A stretch of 64,000 nt of DNA from Desulfobacteraceae bacterium Eth-SRB2 (GTDB lineage Bacteria; Desulfobacterota; Desulfobacteria; Desulfobacterales; UBA11574), in NCBI GenBank assembly GCA_004193595.1, contig RPGQ01000037.1, forward strand, positions 358,688 to 422,687, given 5' to 3'. Shown here piece after piece: positions 1-9,538 of this stretch (the first letter of the stretch is position 1; every line of letters begins with the position of its first letter). The translations under genes were made by a program, and so were the position numbers. The notes under the pieces were generated by a model. It was not told where the DNA came from. It worked only from the letters and a program-made list of their open reading frames with translations, and made no database searches.

Positions 1-304
1 GAAACGGAACAACTGAGAACTCGTTGGATTTTATCCCTTTAGCTTGCAATACTGCATTCACCAGAATATATCGTTCATAATAGGTGAGCGGGTTGGATGA
101 GGGATTATCTCTTTGAGGAGCTTCATGTTCTTTTTTTGTCAACAGGGGATCAGGATTGGTGATTCCAACAACCAGATGCCGGCAAAACTGTTTTCCCGCC
201 AGAAGATACTTAACATGGTCATTATGAAGAATCTGGAATCTTCCGTGAATGATTCCGGTTTCAACCCTTTGAAACGACGGCTTTTTTTCTGAGATGCTGT
301 TCAT
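1..304 (-). CDS. Nucleotidyltransferase (NMN adenylyltransferase-like), N-terminal part
   Basis: The gene runs off the left edge; about 101 N-terminal residues are visible. Near residue 20 it reads HGRFQILHNDHVKYL, the G-R-F-x-x-x-H-x-x-H signature of the adenylyl/cytidylyltransferase superfamily, in the form used by nicotinamide-nucleotide adenylyltransferases (NAD salvage). A TNPDP segment follows, as in that family. It starts 25 bases downstream of the phosphoglycerate mutase stop, on the same strand, so the two are probably co-transcribed. The start is an ATG preceded by GGAAATT. Superfamily is well supported; the exact substrate is inferred because the C-terminus is missing. Confidence 0.75.
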   Translation of the reverse strand, partial: MNSISEKKPSFQRVETGIIHGRFQILHNDHVKYLLAGKQFCRHLVVGITNPDPLLTKKEHEAPQRDNPSSNPLTYYERYILVNAVLQAKGIKSNEFSVVPF

Positions 305-329
305 GTTAATTTCCAATATGGGTGATCGG

Positions 330-1640
330 CTACTCCAGTTTAAAGGAATTATACTTTCCAGGCCAAAAGGGTTGATCAACAGGTGTATCCATTATTCCGT
401 GGAGTTTTGACCGGTTCAAATGGTTCAAAACCATATATATCAGTTCCTTGCCCCTAAGCGTTCCCAAAGCACCGGAAGCTGCGCTAATTTCATCAAACTG
501 TCTTACCCGGTCTCGCCTTACGCCACTGCCATGAAACAGGATCGGAACGCTTTCACCGGAATGGATCAACGGACCCGAACTGGGTGTGGAATGATCGGCA
601 GTTACAATAACCAGCAGTTCCGAATCTTCCAACAGGGGTTGGATCACTTTTCCAATACCTTTATCCAGGGATTCAATGACGGATTTTTTGGCCAGGGGAT
701 TTTTCTCATGTGCAGCCTCATCCGGTGTTTTGGTGTGTACATGTATAAAGTTATACTCGTTTGAGCATGCATACGCCATATGGATTCGCTCGGCCAGATC
801 ATTGCCGGGATTTCCGGTATCCGTGACTTTTTTAACATCAAAGCCGATATATCTTCCCAGGCCCCAGTACATCATGCCGGATGCCATGGACAGTCCGCGC
901 AACCCATATCGATCATAAAAAGGCGTTATATCTTTCAGCTGTCCCGCCCTCTGGGTAACCAGGCTGTTTATGGGTATTTTGCCATTTTTAATTCTTGCCT
1001 GATTAACAGGATGCATCCGCAACTTATGATAAACATGAATTAGATATTTTTTTAAGGCCAAAACGGTATTTGCAGTTGGCGGGTCATCACGGTATCGGTC
1101 CCATGGCTGTATATTAATCAATGGCCTGTTATTTACAAAGGGGTCCGAGTCTGTAATAAAAGGAGACACATTGCCGTGAAGGGTAATAATTCCGCGAATC
1201 CCGCCTGTGGGATTAAAGCGTATTCTAATTCCCCCTGTTTCAAATTCGCGAACCGTATCAACAAATTCTGTAATCTCTCCGTCTGAAATCACAGGTTTCC
1301 CCTGTTCAAGGACCAGTTTTTTTTCAGACTCCGTTATACTGGCAAAATGAGATAACATGGCAACATCTTTGTGTTGAAATTCAATTCCTGCACCCAATGC
1401 TTCCAGCGCCCCCCTGCCCGGAAACTCCTTTATATCATAACCGAACATGATAAAATGGGCATTTTCACTGGGAAGCGCCTGGCCCATGCAGGCGGCATGG
1501 TACACCCCATTGGCAGATTCTGCCGCCATTTTGTCTAAAACAGGGGTTTTGGCAGCCTGAAGCGGTGTTTTAAAATCAAGTTCCGGGTATGATCTGTCCC
1601 CAAGCCCATCGAGCAGGATAAGAATACATTTTTCAGGCAT
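330..1640 (-). CDS. apgM: 2,3-bisphosphoglycerate-independent phosphoglycerate mutase, archaeal type
   Basis: This 436-residue alkaline-phosphatase-superfamily enzyme should interconvert 3- and 2-phosphoglycerate in glycolysis and gluconeogenesis. The N-terminus has the metal-binding ILLDGLGDR motif. The nucleophile region reads LPSENAHFIMFGYD, and the C-terminal metal site is VTADHSTPSSG followed by HSGESVPI, all typical of the ApgM branch rather than the longer GpmI type. Length fits ApgM (about 400-440). The gene lies on the minus strand ahead of the nucleotidyltransferase fragment. A related phosphonopyruvate-decarboxylase-like or phosphotransferase role cannot be excluded from sequence alone. 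Confidence 0.85.
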   Translation of the reverse strand: MPEKCILILLDGLGDRSYPELDFKTPLQAAKTPVLDKMAAESANGVYHAACMGQALPSENAHFIMFGYDIKEFPGRGALEALGAGIEFQHKDVAMLSHFASITESEKKLVLEQGKPVISDGEITEFVDTVREFETGGIRIRFNPTGGIRGIITLHGNVSPFITDSDPFVNNRPLINIQPWDRYRDDPPTANTVLALKKYLIHVYHKLRMHPVNQARIKNGKIPINSLVTQRAGQLKDITPFYDRYGLRGLSMASGMMYWGLGRYIGFDVKKVTDTGNPGNDLAERIHMAYACSNEYNFIHVHTKTPDEAAHEKNPLAKKSVIESLDKGIGKVIQPLLEDSELLVIVTADHSTPSSGPLIHSGESVPILFHGSGVRRDRVRQFDEISAASGALGTLRGKELIYMVLNHLNRSKLHGIMDTPVDQPFWPGKYNSFKLE

Positions 1641-1832
1641 ATCAAATTCCTTATTCCTATTTTTTTTATGCTTTTATCAATTAGTTTCAAAATTAGAAAC
1701 TTGAAAACACAAAGATATGGCAGCGAGCGCACCCTATTTTTTACGCTTGCCATACTCACCTTCCCGTGATTATAATTTTTAAGATATGGTTTAAGACTCC
1801 TAAATTTTTCCAACCGATGCAAGGAAAATCGT

Positions 1833-4800
1833 ATGGAAACACCGCCCTATGACAGGATTGTAGAAGACGCCGTTTCACTGGCAGAGACTTGGCAAAACCG
1901 GGCCAACGCTTTATTGACGGCCGAAGAAAAGGGAATTGCCCAACAGATGAAGGGACTGGTAACGCATCCTCCGGACAAGCTGGTTTTGACCCAGTTGATT
2001 GATCAGAGTTTTCGTTCTGAAAACACCGCCCGCGTTGCCGACCAGATAAACTACTTGCTTGCAAAATACGGTGTACCGGATTTCTTTTCCTCCGTGGAAA
2101 GATTGCTTGCTCAGATGTTTATGGGTTTCGGCCGTTATATTCCCAGTATTTCCGTGCCCAAGATGATTGAAAAAATGCGTCACGACAGCAGCCGCGCAAT
2201 TATTCCGGGTGAGCCCGAAGCCCTGCGTTCACATCTACATCTGAGAAAGCAGCAGGGCGTGCGCATGAATGTCAACCGTCTGGGAGAAGCCATCCTGGGC
2301 GAAGCCGAAGCCCGACATCGCCTGGCAACCTATATAGATGATCTGAAAAATCCGGACATTGAATACATATCTGTAAAAATTTCCACCATCTATTCTCAAA
2401 TACAATCCCTGGCCTTTGAACACACCGTCACCCTATTAACCCGGCGACTGTCACGGCTTTATGCGGCAGCCAGAGACCACCTTTATGTGCGCAGCGACGG
2501 CAGGGGGGTTCCAAAGTTTGTGAATCTGGATATGGAGGAATACCGCGACCTGGAAATAACCGCTGCCGCTTTTACCGGAACCTTGGATCAGGATGAGTTT
2601 AAAACTTATTCCGCCGGCATTGCACTTCAAGCGTACTTGCCGGATTCATTTGCTCTGCAAAAAAAGCTGACCGCATGGGCCCGGGCACGGGTTGAAAAAG
2701 GCAAAAGTCCCATCAAAATACGAATCGTCAAAGGCGCCAATATGGAAATGGAACAACAGGATGCCGCTCTGCATAACTGGCCTGTGGCCCCTTTCGACAA
2801 CAAGCTTGAAGTGGACGCCAATTACAAACGGATGATTGATTTCGGCATGGTACCGGAAAACGTCAGAGCGGTTCATTTGGGCATTGCATCCCACAATCTA
2901 TTTGAGCTGGCCTATGCCGATCAGTTGGCCCGTCACTATCACGTCACCGACTGTTTTTCTTTTGAAATGCTCAAAGGAATGGCAGATCACGTGCGCCGTG
3001 CCATTCAGGAAATTTCAGGAGATGTTGTGGTCTATGCACCGGTGGCCACCAGAAAACAGTTTATAAATGCAGTTGGCTACCTGGTTCGTCGCCTGGATGA
3101 AAATACGGCCAAAGAAAATTTTCTGCGGTATTCTTTTGATCTTAAAACCCATTCCAACTCTTGGGAGTTTTTGAAAAAACAATTTATAGCTTCTTATCAT
3201 TACAGGAATAATGCCGGCCAAACCCCGAACCGGATACAGAATCGGCAGGAGGAGACCTTTTCGGATCCCATGGGGACCTTTCATGAAAACGAGTTTGCCA
3301 ATGAACCGGATACGGACTGGGTTCTGTCCGCCAATCGTAACTGGGCCGAATCCTTACGCAATAAATGGAGAAAGTCTCCGGAACATCCCCCCATAAAAAT
3401 CCCCCTGGTGGTCGGCGGAAAAGAAATTTATGCGGACCGGTCCACCCAAGCGTGTTGGGATCCTTCTCAGTTCCCGCAAGAGGTTTGTATCGCCACCTAT
3501 GCCCAGGCTGTTGACGACGATATCCATCAGGCGCTGAACGTTGCCCGGGCCGACCCGGACGGGTGGCGGCGCAAGAGCATGCGAGCCCGTCATGAAACCC
3601 TGTCCAAGGTCGCCATAGCGCTTCGCAAAGCCAGGGGCGATATGGTGGGTGCGGCGGCGGCAGATACCGGAAAGATTTTCACGCAAACCGATGCCGAGGT
3701 TTCCGAGGCCGTTGACTTCGCGGAATATTATCCATTTTCTGCCAAAATGTTTACCGGCCTTGCCAATGTCACGTGCAGCGGTAAAGGCGTGGGGCTGGTG
3801 ATTTCGCCCTGGAATTTTCCGGTTGCCATTCCCTGCGGTGGAATCACGGCATCTCTGGCTGCCGGCAACACCGTTATTTTCAAACCGTCGTCAGCAGCAG
3901 TTCTCACGGCCTGGATATTGTGTCAGGCGTTCTGGAGAGCCGGCGTTTCCAAAAACGTGTTGCAGTTTCTGCCCTGTAGCGGTTCAACGACAGGCCCAGC
4001 ACTGACCGACCGTCCCGATGCGGATTTCATCATTTTGACCGGCGGCACCCATACCGGCATGACCATTTTAAAGCAGCGGCCGGGGGTCTATCTGGCCGCT
4101 GAAACCGGCGGGAAAAATGCCACCATCGTTACCGCCATGTCCGACCGAGGACAGGCCATCAAACACATCCTTCACTCGGCATTTAGCCATTGCGGTCAAA
4201 AATGCAGCGCAACTTCTTTATTGATACTTGAAAAAGAGGTGTATCAAGACACAACCTTTAAACAACAGCTGGTGGATGCGGCCCAAAGCTATGCGGTTGG
4301 ATCGGTCTGGGATTTTGAAAACAAAATGGGGCCGCTGATCCGGCCCCCGGACAAAGATTTGAAACGCGCCATGATTACGCTCGAACCCAGGGAATCCTGG
4401 GCACTGAAACCTGAAAACATGGATGACAATCCTTACCTGTGGACACCGGGCATCAAGTGGGATGTGCAGCCCGGAAGCGACACTCACACCACCGAGTTTT
4501 TCGGTCCTGTGCTGGGCGTGATGCAAGCCCGGGATCTGGATCATGCCATCGAGATGGTGAACCAGACCGGGTACGGTCTGACATCGGGTCTTGAGAGTTT
4601 GGATCCCCGGGAGCAAACGCACTGGAAGGACCGCATTTGCGCCGGGAATCTCTATATTAACCGAGGCACGACCGGTGCGGTTGTTCTGCGCCAGCCCTTC
4701 GGCGGTATGGGAAAATCGGCTCTGGGCGCCGGAATTAAGGCCGGCGATCCCAACTATGTGGCCCAGTTTATGGATTTTGAAGAAACCGATTTTCCTGCAG

Positions 4801-5435
4801 TGGGCGCGATTCAAAATGATCATAGATTGCTGAGGCTTTGCCATGAGTGGCAGCAAAAGCTAAACTGGGGTCAATTGAGAGAGTTTAAAACAGACCTGAT
4901 CAAAACCATCCGGGCGGTTAAAAGTTACCTTTATCACTGGGAACAGGAATTCTCCCAAGAAAAAGATTACTTCCATTTGCGGGGGCAGGACAACAGGGTC
5001 CGTTATTTGCCCATCGGTACGGTGGTTGTCCGCATCCATTCCCGCGACACCTTGTTCGATGTTCTGGCCCGGGTTGCCGCGGTAAAAATCTCAGGATGCA
5101 AGCTGATGGTCAGCCTTGCCGACGGGTTGAAAAACCCGGTGACCGAGTTCCTTGAAGACAAACCCGGCAAGCGGTTCCTGGGTGAGGTTGATGTCAAAGA
5201 AGAGTCGGACAACGATCTGATTGCCATTATGCCCCAAGTTCAGCGCATACGATATGCCGCCTTAGACCGGGTAACGGATGCCGTGTTCCAGGCTGCGGCC
5301 CAAACCGGCTTTTATATCGCCCGAACACCGGTAATGATGGAAGGGCGCATCGAGATGCTTCAGTATCTTCAGGAGCAGAGCATCTGCAATAATTATCACC
5401 GCTACGGGAATCTGGGAGAACGCGCCCTAAAATAA
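1833..5435 (+). CDS. putA: Bifunctional proline dehydrogenase / L-glutamate gamma-semialdehyde dehydrogenase
   Basis: PutA oxidises proline to glutamate in two steps. The N-terminal half (about residues 110-460) is the FAD-dependent proline dehydrogenase barrel, ending with the signature YLVRRLDENTAKENFL. The middle (about 540-980) is the NAD-dependent aldehyde dehydrogenase, with ISPWNFP, the glutamate motif LAAETGGKN and the catalytic Cys in SHCGQKCSA near residue 791. Residues from about 990 to 1200 form an extra C-terminal domain, as in long PutA proteins. There is no N-terminal ribbon-helix-helix domain, so it should not act as its own repressor. The start ATG has AAGGA eight bases upstream. 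It stands alone, divergent from the mutase gene. Confidence 0.93.
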   Translation: METPPYDRIVEDAVSLAETWQNRANALLTAEEKGIAQQMKGLVTHPPDKLVLTQLIDQSFRSENTARVADQINYLLAKYGVPDFFSSVERLLAQMFMGFGRYIPSISVPKMIEKMRHDSSRAIIPGEPEALRSHLHLRKQQGVRMNVNRLGEAILGEAEARHRLATYIDDLKNPDIEYISVKISTIYSQIQSLAFEHTVTLLTRRLSRLYAAARDHLYVRSDGRGVPKFVNLDMEEYRDLEITAAAFTGTLDQDEFKTYSAGIALQAYLPDSFALQKKLTAWARARVEKGKSPIKIRIVKGANMEMEQQDAALHNWPVAPFDNKLEVDANYKRMIDFGMVPENVRAVHLGIASHNLFELAYADQLARHYHVTDCFSFEMLKGMADHVRRAIQEISGDVVVYAPVATRKQFINAVGYLVRRLDENTAKENFLRYSFDLKTHSNSWEFLKKQFIASYHYRNNAGQTPNRIQNRQEETFSDPMGTFHENEFANEPDTDWVLSANRNWAESLRNKWRKSPEHPPIKIPLVVGGKEIYADRSTQACWDPSQFPQEVCIATYAQAVDDDIHQALNVARADPDGWRRKSMRARHETLSKVAIALRKARGDMVGAAAADTGKIFTQTDAEVSEAVDFAEYYPFSAKMFTGLANVTCSGKGVGLVISPWNFPVAIPCGGITASLAAGNTVIFKPSSAAVLTAWILCQAFWRAGVSKNVLQFLPCSGSTTGPALTDRPDADFIILTGGTHTGMTILKQRPGVYLAAETGGKNATIVTAMSDRGQAIKHILHSAFSHCGQKCSATSLLILEKEVYQDTTFKQQLVDAAQSYAVGSVWDFENKMGPLIRPPDKDLKRAMITLEPRESWALKPENMDDNPYLWTPGIKWDVQPGSDTHTTEFFGPVLGVMQARDLDHAIEMVNQTGYGLTSGLESLDPREQTHWKDRICAGNLYINRGTTGAVVLRQPFGGMGKSALGAGIKAGDPNYVAQFMDFEETDFPAVGAIQNDHRLLRLCHEWQQKLNWGQLREFKTDLIKTIRAVKSYLYHWEQEFSQEKDYFHLRGQDNRVRYLPIGTVVVRIHSRDTLFDVLARVAAVKISGCKLMVSLADGLKNPVTEFLEDKPGKRFLGEVDVKEESDNDLIAIMPQVQRIRYAALDRVTDAVFQAAAQTGFYIARTPVMMEGRIEMLQYLQEQSICNNYHRYGNLGERALK

Positions 5436-5509
5436 AACATCAACTCAAATCTCAGCAAACCCATATATTATACCTTGAACGGTCACAATTTGCGCTTTTA
5501 GATTCTTAA

Positions 5510-5704
5510 ATTTCAGGACTCTTGATCTCACCTGAAGGTATTTTTGCAGAATATCCCGCCACATACCATATCCTATCGGATGGTTGAGATTTTTTTGCCG
5601 GGAAACGTTTTTTACTTATAAATCTTTGCGAAGTGAAAGAAGAGCGATTACAACTGGTTGAGCCCGAAGGACGAGTTTTAAAATCCCTTGGAGCAAGCCT
5701 TTGA
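5510..5704 (+). pseudogene. Coding remnant with one in-frame TGA
   Basis: Between putA and glgA a plus-strand frame reads like protein on both sides of a single TGA at 5585-5587: SPEGIFAEYPATYHILSDG, stop, then DFFAGKRFLLINLCEVKEER, to a second stop at 5702. The composition looks like the end of a real protein, but no full start or family is recognisable. It is most simply a decayed gene tail with a Trp-to-stop change. The rest of 5436-5787 shows nothing else I can identify. Confidence 0.3.
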
Positions 5705-5787
5705 TTTATCAAAAAACGTTTCAGACCCAGCGAAAAGTGATTTGGGCAACAGCCCGTCGAGGTTTGGCCCCAAACCCTGCAGATTAT

Positions 5788-7308
5788 TTAAACCTGGGGG
5801 TTTATGAAAGGACGCTGCAGCATCCTTTCGTAGAGATCAATATATTTGCGAGCCGTTACAGGATGATTGAATGTGGCAGTACTTTGTGCCATGATTCGTT
5901 TGATCTGCTGTCCCTTTATATTTAGCGAAAGATCGTAAAATTGCATGGCCTGATTGATTGCCCAGAATAGGCCGTTGGAATCGAAGTTCTTAAAAAGAAA
6001 TCCGTTGCCGGTATTTCTGTTTACATCTATGTCTGTTATTGTGTCGTGGATTCCTCCTGTATCGTGGGCAACCGGAAGCGTTCCGTAAATGGGACCGATC
6101 ATCTGCGGAAGACCGCAAGGTTCAAAACGGGAAGGCATTAAAACAAAATCCGATGCCCCAAAAGCCTGACGGGCCAATCCCTCGTCGAAATCACAAATTG
6201 CCACCCGTTTATTTAAATTAAATTGACTCACGATCTCTTTAAAATGTTTCTGAAAATCTCCGCCGGCGACAAAAATAATCTCCAGGTTCCTTTCCCAGTA
6301 ACAGGAAACAATATCATAAAGGATCTCTGCCAGCAACTGGCATCCCTTTTGGATGGTATCCAGACGGGAAGGCCAGAAAAAAATAGGTGCCCGGACATCC
6401 TGGATAAGGCCCAAATATTTCTGGAGAAAACGTTTATTTTCCTGCTTTCCAGAAACATGGTCATTTATGCTGTACGTACAAGTCAGAGCCTTATCGTTAT
6501 CAGGGGCAAAAGAAAGTTCGGGGGCATTCAGGATACCGACGGCACACCCGGCATTCCATTTATTGGCCAATTTCCTCCGAATGGGCTCTTTTACAAAATC
6601 GTGCCGACCTTCGATCATCTCCATTAAAAAGGTTGGGCTAACAGCATTGACATAATGTGCTGCAAAGATCCCGCTACCAAGAAAATCCACAGGGATGGAA
6701 TGCCGGGTCTCTTCATAGGTATGCGGCATATGTTCAAAAAAAAGATGTTTATAGAATGATTTTGCATCGATACCATTGTCCTCTACATCAGCCAAGGTTT
6801 TCTTTACGGTATGGATGTTATGGATTGAAAAAAGGCAAGGAATTCCCAGTTCCTTTGCCATGGCCGGAATCAAACCCGTCATCCAATCGTTACAATGGAT
6901 GAGGTCCGGCAGAACCTTGGGAACGATATTATTGATGACTTCTCTTTGAAAAATAAGAGCCATTTTTGTGTTTTCAACTTCATAGCTGGAGTATATATTG
7001 TCCAGGTAGAAAAAGATCCTGTCCTGGGCCAGGTGAATCCTTTCTTCGGGCATCCTGCTCTTGATGGTTTTTAATTTTTTTTTTAAGAGAGGTCCAAAAT
7101 TGCCGTTAAATATGGTCCGGTAATCCGGAAGGGCAACATGAACATCACCCCCCTGATCGAAAAGGGCGTTTATCAGGGCCGCCGAAACATCGGCCAGCCC
7201 CCCCGCCTTTGCACAAAGGCTGTTTGCAATATCTCCCATACCATCAGGCAGATAGGTTACTTCCGGAGTTACAATTAGAATCCGGGGATTTCTCGGAGAT
7301 TTTGCCAC
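5788..7308 (-). CDS. glgA: Glycogen synthase (ADP-glucose type)
   Basis: This GT5-family glucosyltransferase extends alpha-1,4-glucan from ADP-glucose. The N-terminus carries TPEV followed by AKAGGLADVSAAL, the nucleotide-sugar-binding K-x-G-G-L-x-D-V motif. The C-terminal half has PSRFEPCGLPQ, containing the catalytic Glu of the E-x-x-C-G-L signature, then HDTGGIHDT. Length (506) is normal. The start is GTG with only a weak ribosome site. It is a single gene, with no other glg gene in view. GT5 membership is certain; the donor preference is inferred from family. Confidence 0.88.
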   Translation of the reverse strand: MAKSPRNPRILIVTPEVTYLPDGMGDIANSLCAKAGGLADVSAALINALFDQGGDVHVALPDYRTIFNGNFGPLLKKKLKTIKSRMPEERIHLAQDRIFFYLDNIYSSYEVENTKMALIFQREVINNIVPKVLPDLIHCNDWMTGLIPAMAKELGIPCLFSIHNIHTVKKTLADVEDNGIDAKSFYKHLFFEHMPHTYEETRHSIPVDFLGSGIFAAHYVNAVSPTFLMEMIEGRHDFVKEPIRRKLANKWNAGCAVGILNAPELSFAPDNDKALTCTYSINDHVSGKQENKRFLQKYLGLIQDVRAPIFFWPSRLDTIQKGCQLLAEILYDIVSCYWERNLEIIFVAGGDFQKHFKEIVSQFNLNKRVAICDFDEGLARQAFGASDFVLMPSRFEPCGLPQMIGPIYGTLPVAHDTGGIHDTITDIDVNRNTGNGFLFKNFDSNGLFWAINQAMQFYDLSLNIKGQQIKRIMAQSTATFNHPVTARKYIDLYERMLQRPFINPQV

Positions 7309-7369
7309 GTTCTATTACTGTTCTCTAACCATCAAAAAATGCTTAACATCATGACACCGACACCATCTT

Positions 7370-7810
7370 TCAACTTGCATTGCCTCGACGATCTTGAAGA
7401 AAACCATCGGTGTGGTTCATGAGAAAATATTTCAACCGAGATTTCTGGTGGTGCGTCAACTCTCCAAATTGCAAAAAAAGGTGTTTCATTGTTATAAAAT
7501 CGGAAATGAATCGGTCAGCTATTCTCAATTTCGAAATGGACTTAATCGGTACTTTATCCAAATAAATTATACCCTCGTTCAAAAATAGAGGTAGTTTAGA
7601 TGATTTAAGGAAATCGTTTGAGCACTCTCTTATATCAATATAATAAAATGCAAAACCTTTTTCGTTTATATCAGTGATTTGACCCAGCCGTATATCATAG
7701 GGCTTGAGTAAAGCAAATATAGTGTCCTTGACTTTGAATCGCTTATGTCTCCTACGTTCTGATAGCTCTTTTTTAACCTTGAACCGCTTATATTTCCTAC
7801 GATCAGTCAG
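7370..7810 (-). CDS. PilZ-domain protein with CTG start overlapping the response regulator stop
   Basis: An open frame of about 146 residues has both PilZ c-di-GMP-binding motifs: an RxxxR site (ERRRHKRF) and, about 25 residues later, DINEKG in place of the usual D/N-x-S-x-x-G. The C-terminal QFGELTHHQKSRLKYFL matches the last strand and helix of PilZ domains. The frame has no ATG, GTG or TTG start ahead of the domain. It begins at CTG in CTGA, overlapping the response regulator stop, with AGGAAGGAAAAGG just upstream. A 45-base in-frame tandem duplication repeats the RxxxR segment (DRRKYKRFKVK then ERRRHKRFKVK). It is either a coupled CTG-start gene or one that lost its start codon. Confidence 0.6.
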   Translation of the reverse strand: MTDRRKYKRFKVKKELSERRRHKRFKVKDTIFALLKPYDIRLGQITDINEKGFAFYYIDIRECSNDFLKSSKLPLFLNEGIIYLDKVPIKSISKLRIADRFISDFITMKHLFLQFGELTHHQKSRLKYFLMNHTDGFLQDRRGNAS

Positions 7811-8202
7811 CCCTTTTCCTTCCTTTCATCTATTTTCTTAAAGGCACCTTCAATAGCACGTTCTAACACCTCAAATTTTACCGGCTTACAAAGAAGGCCA
7901 TCAAAGCCCATCTTTTCAAGCTTATCAGAATCAACCTCCGTAAAACCACCGGAAAAAGCATAAATAAGAGTCTTTGAGGTTCTTTCTTTAATTCGCATAC
8001 ACAATTCAACGCCGTCCATTTCCGGCATTTTTAAATCCGTTATAATAAGTGAAAACTTTTCATTTTCTAATATTTCCAAAGCCTCTTTCGCATTTTTAGC
8101 TAATTTAGTGTCGTATCCAAGCCTAACAAGATTTATTTCCATTATTTCCCTTATAGTTTCTTCATCGTCCACAACTAATACTTTTTTTGAAAGCGTCGTC
8201 AT
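7807..8202 (-). CDS. Single-domain response regulator (CheY-like receiver)
   Basis: The 131-residue protein is a lone receiver domain: acidic pair VVDDEE at the N-terminus, phospho-acceptor Asp in ITDLKMPEMDG, Ser in AFSGG at the Thr/Ser position, and the conserved Lys in CKPVKFE. There is no output domain, so it acts by protein contact. The start ATG has GGGAG seven bases upstream. Its stop codon overlaps the start of the PilZ gene, suggesting translational coupling and a joint role in phosphorelay and c-di-GMP signalling. The cognate kinase is not adjacent. Confidence 0.9.
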   Translation of the reverse strand: MTTLSKKVLVVDDEETIREIMEINLVRLGYDTKLAKNAKEALEILENEKFSLIITDLKMPEMDGVELCMRIKERTSKTLIYAFSGGFTEVDSDKLEKMGFDGLLCKPVKFEVLERAIEGAFKKIDERKEKG

Positions 8203-8284
8203 TTAACTCCCTTTCTCGTCTATATCAGCCCTCGGCAATGCACGATTGCTTACCTTAATAATGCGTTTCCCAAAATTGAAGGTC

Positions 8285-8420
8285 TCGTAAAAAGTCCAAC
8301 TTCTGCGTTGTGCTGCATTTCGCAATCATTCAACGTACGAAAAGTACGCCTCATGATTACAAAATTTGCACGCCTTTTTATCCCGCCTATGTTTGGCGGG
8401 GGAATTTGAACTTTTTACGA
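8285..8420. repeat. Inverted-repeat element, TCGTAAAAAGT ends
   Basis: Arms TCGTAAAAAGTCCAA (8285-8299) and TTGAACTTTTTACGA (8406-8420) face each other and enclose smaller hairpins such as CGTACGAAAAGTACG. A related GACTTTTTACGAGT-TCATCAA follows at 8439-8457 and recurs at 11646-11664, directly before the Cys-rich gene. This looks like a dispersed non-coding element family. Confidence 0.6.
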
Positions 8421-8873
8421 AACCGTCTAAATCGGACTTTTTACGAGTTCATCAAAATTGAAGGTTTATAAACGAAATCAATTCTGACATAACTTGTTAA
8501 GATGAAATCCATTAAAATTCATAGATATCAAACTCGGACTGTAAATATCAAGTTAAGATTAAAATAACAAAAAATTATGCCCTTTAGCATGGCGCAGAAA
8601 AAATTTATTGTCGCCTTGCCCCGTTAATTTCCCATGATGCAGTATAAATCCGGTTCAGATACGTAACTTAAAGATTCTCATTAATTTTCAGACAAGATTC
8701 AGGAAAAAAATACTTGCCATAGCCGCATAATAGAAATATTTTATATTTAAAATTTGCATTAACTGTTCGCGAAAGCATGAAAAGGGCTGTTATTTCAAAA
8801 TAATAAAATACACAGAGACCTTTGAAAAATCATTGTTTTCGTTCGGGCACTATTTAAATTAAGGAGGCATAAA
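8421..8873. other. AT-rich intergenic region, no gene seen
   Basis: No frame here reads as protein on either strand. At 8815 there is GAGACCTTTGAAAAA, which matches the end of the 142-bp element found at 12262 and 59398, so a truncated copy may lie here. The flavodoxin ribosome site AAGGAGG is at 8861-8867. Confidence 0.4.
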
Positions 8874-9356
8874 ATGAAGGTTCTTGTACTCTTTTTTTCC
8901 AAAGGCGGAAACACTAGAAAACTGGCCGAGGCGATTGCTCTGGGTGTTGGAGATGTTGACGGAGTTGAATGCGTAATGAGAAAGACCGACGAGGTCACAA
9001 AGGATGATTTCGTCGAAGCCCAAGGGATCATTGCAGGGTCTCCCGTGTACTTCGGTGTCATGGCAGCGGAATTAAAGAAGGTCTTTGATGATTTCGTGGG
9101 TTTGCGAAAGAAAATGGATGGAAAGATTGGGGCTGCCTTTGCTACATCCGGAGATCCCACGGGTGGCAAGGAGACAACCATGATGTCCATCATCCAGGCA
9201 CTTCTCATCTACGGCATGGTGATAACCGGCGATCCCATGGATGCCACCGGCCACTATGGCACTGCCTGCGTGGGGGCGCCTGGTGAGGAAACAGCTGAAA
9301 ATGGACGTAAGCTCGGCCGCAGGGTTGGGGAGTTGGTGAAAAAACTGCGGGGGTAG
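8874..9356 (+). CDS. Flavodoxin-family protein (WrbA/FMN-reductase-like)
   Basis: The 160-residue protein has the flavodoxin fold. The FMN phosphate loop is FFSKGGNTRKLAEAI at residues 7-21, and the second loop is AGSPVYFGVMAAELKKVFDD, as in WrbA-like proteins. It should bind FMN and carry or transfer electrons in the cytoplasm; the partner is unknown. A strong AAGGAGG precedes the ATG. It is not in an obvious operon. Confidence 0.85.
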   Translation: MKVLVLFFSKGGNTRKLAEAIALGVGDVDGVECVMRKTDEVTKDDFVEAQGIIAGSPVYFGVMAAELKKVFDDFVGLRKKMDGKIGAAFATSGDPTGGKETTMMSIIQALLIYGMVITGDPMDATGHYGTACVGAPGEETAENGRKLGRRVGELVKKLRG

Positions 9357-9538
9357 GAACGCTTTTCCAGCCATTGATGGATGGGGTAGTCTATCCGCAG
9401 TAGATACATTGAACTACCTATAATATTGGGTGCCATTTCGGTAGCTATTGATTTAGGTTATCTTATAAAATTTTAGTTCGCTTTGCTCAAAATTGGAATG
9501 CTGGAATAAGGGGTTTTGGCTATAGGGCAAATGAAATC

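Noticed and set aside
4218..4856. 212-residue minus-strand frame inside putA
   Set aside because: It lies opposite the aldehyde dehydrogenase domain, whose motifs are intact; composition is that of an antisense shadow.
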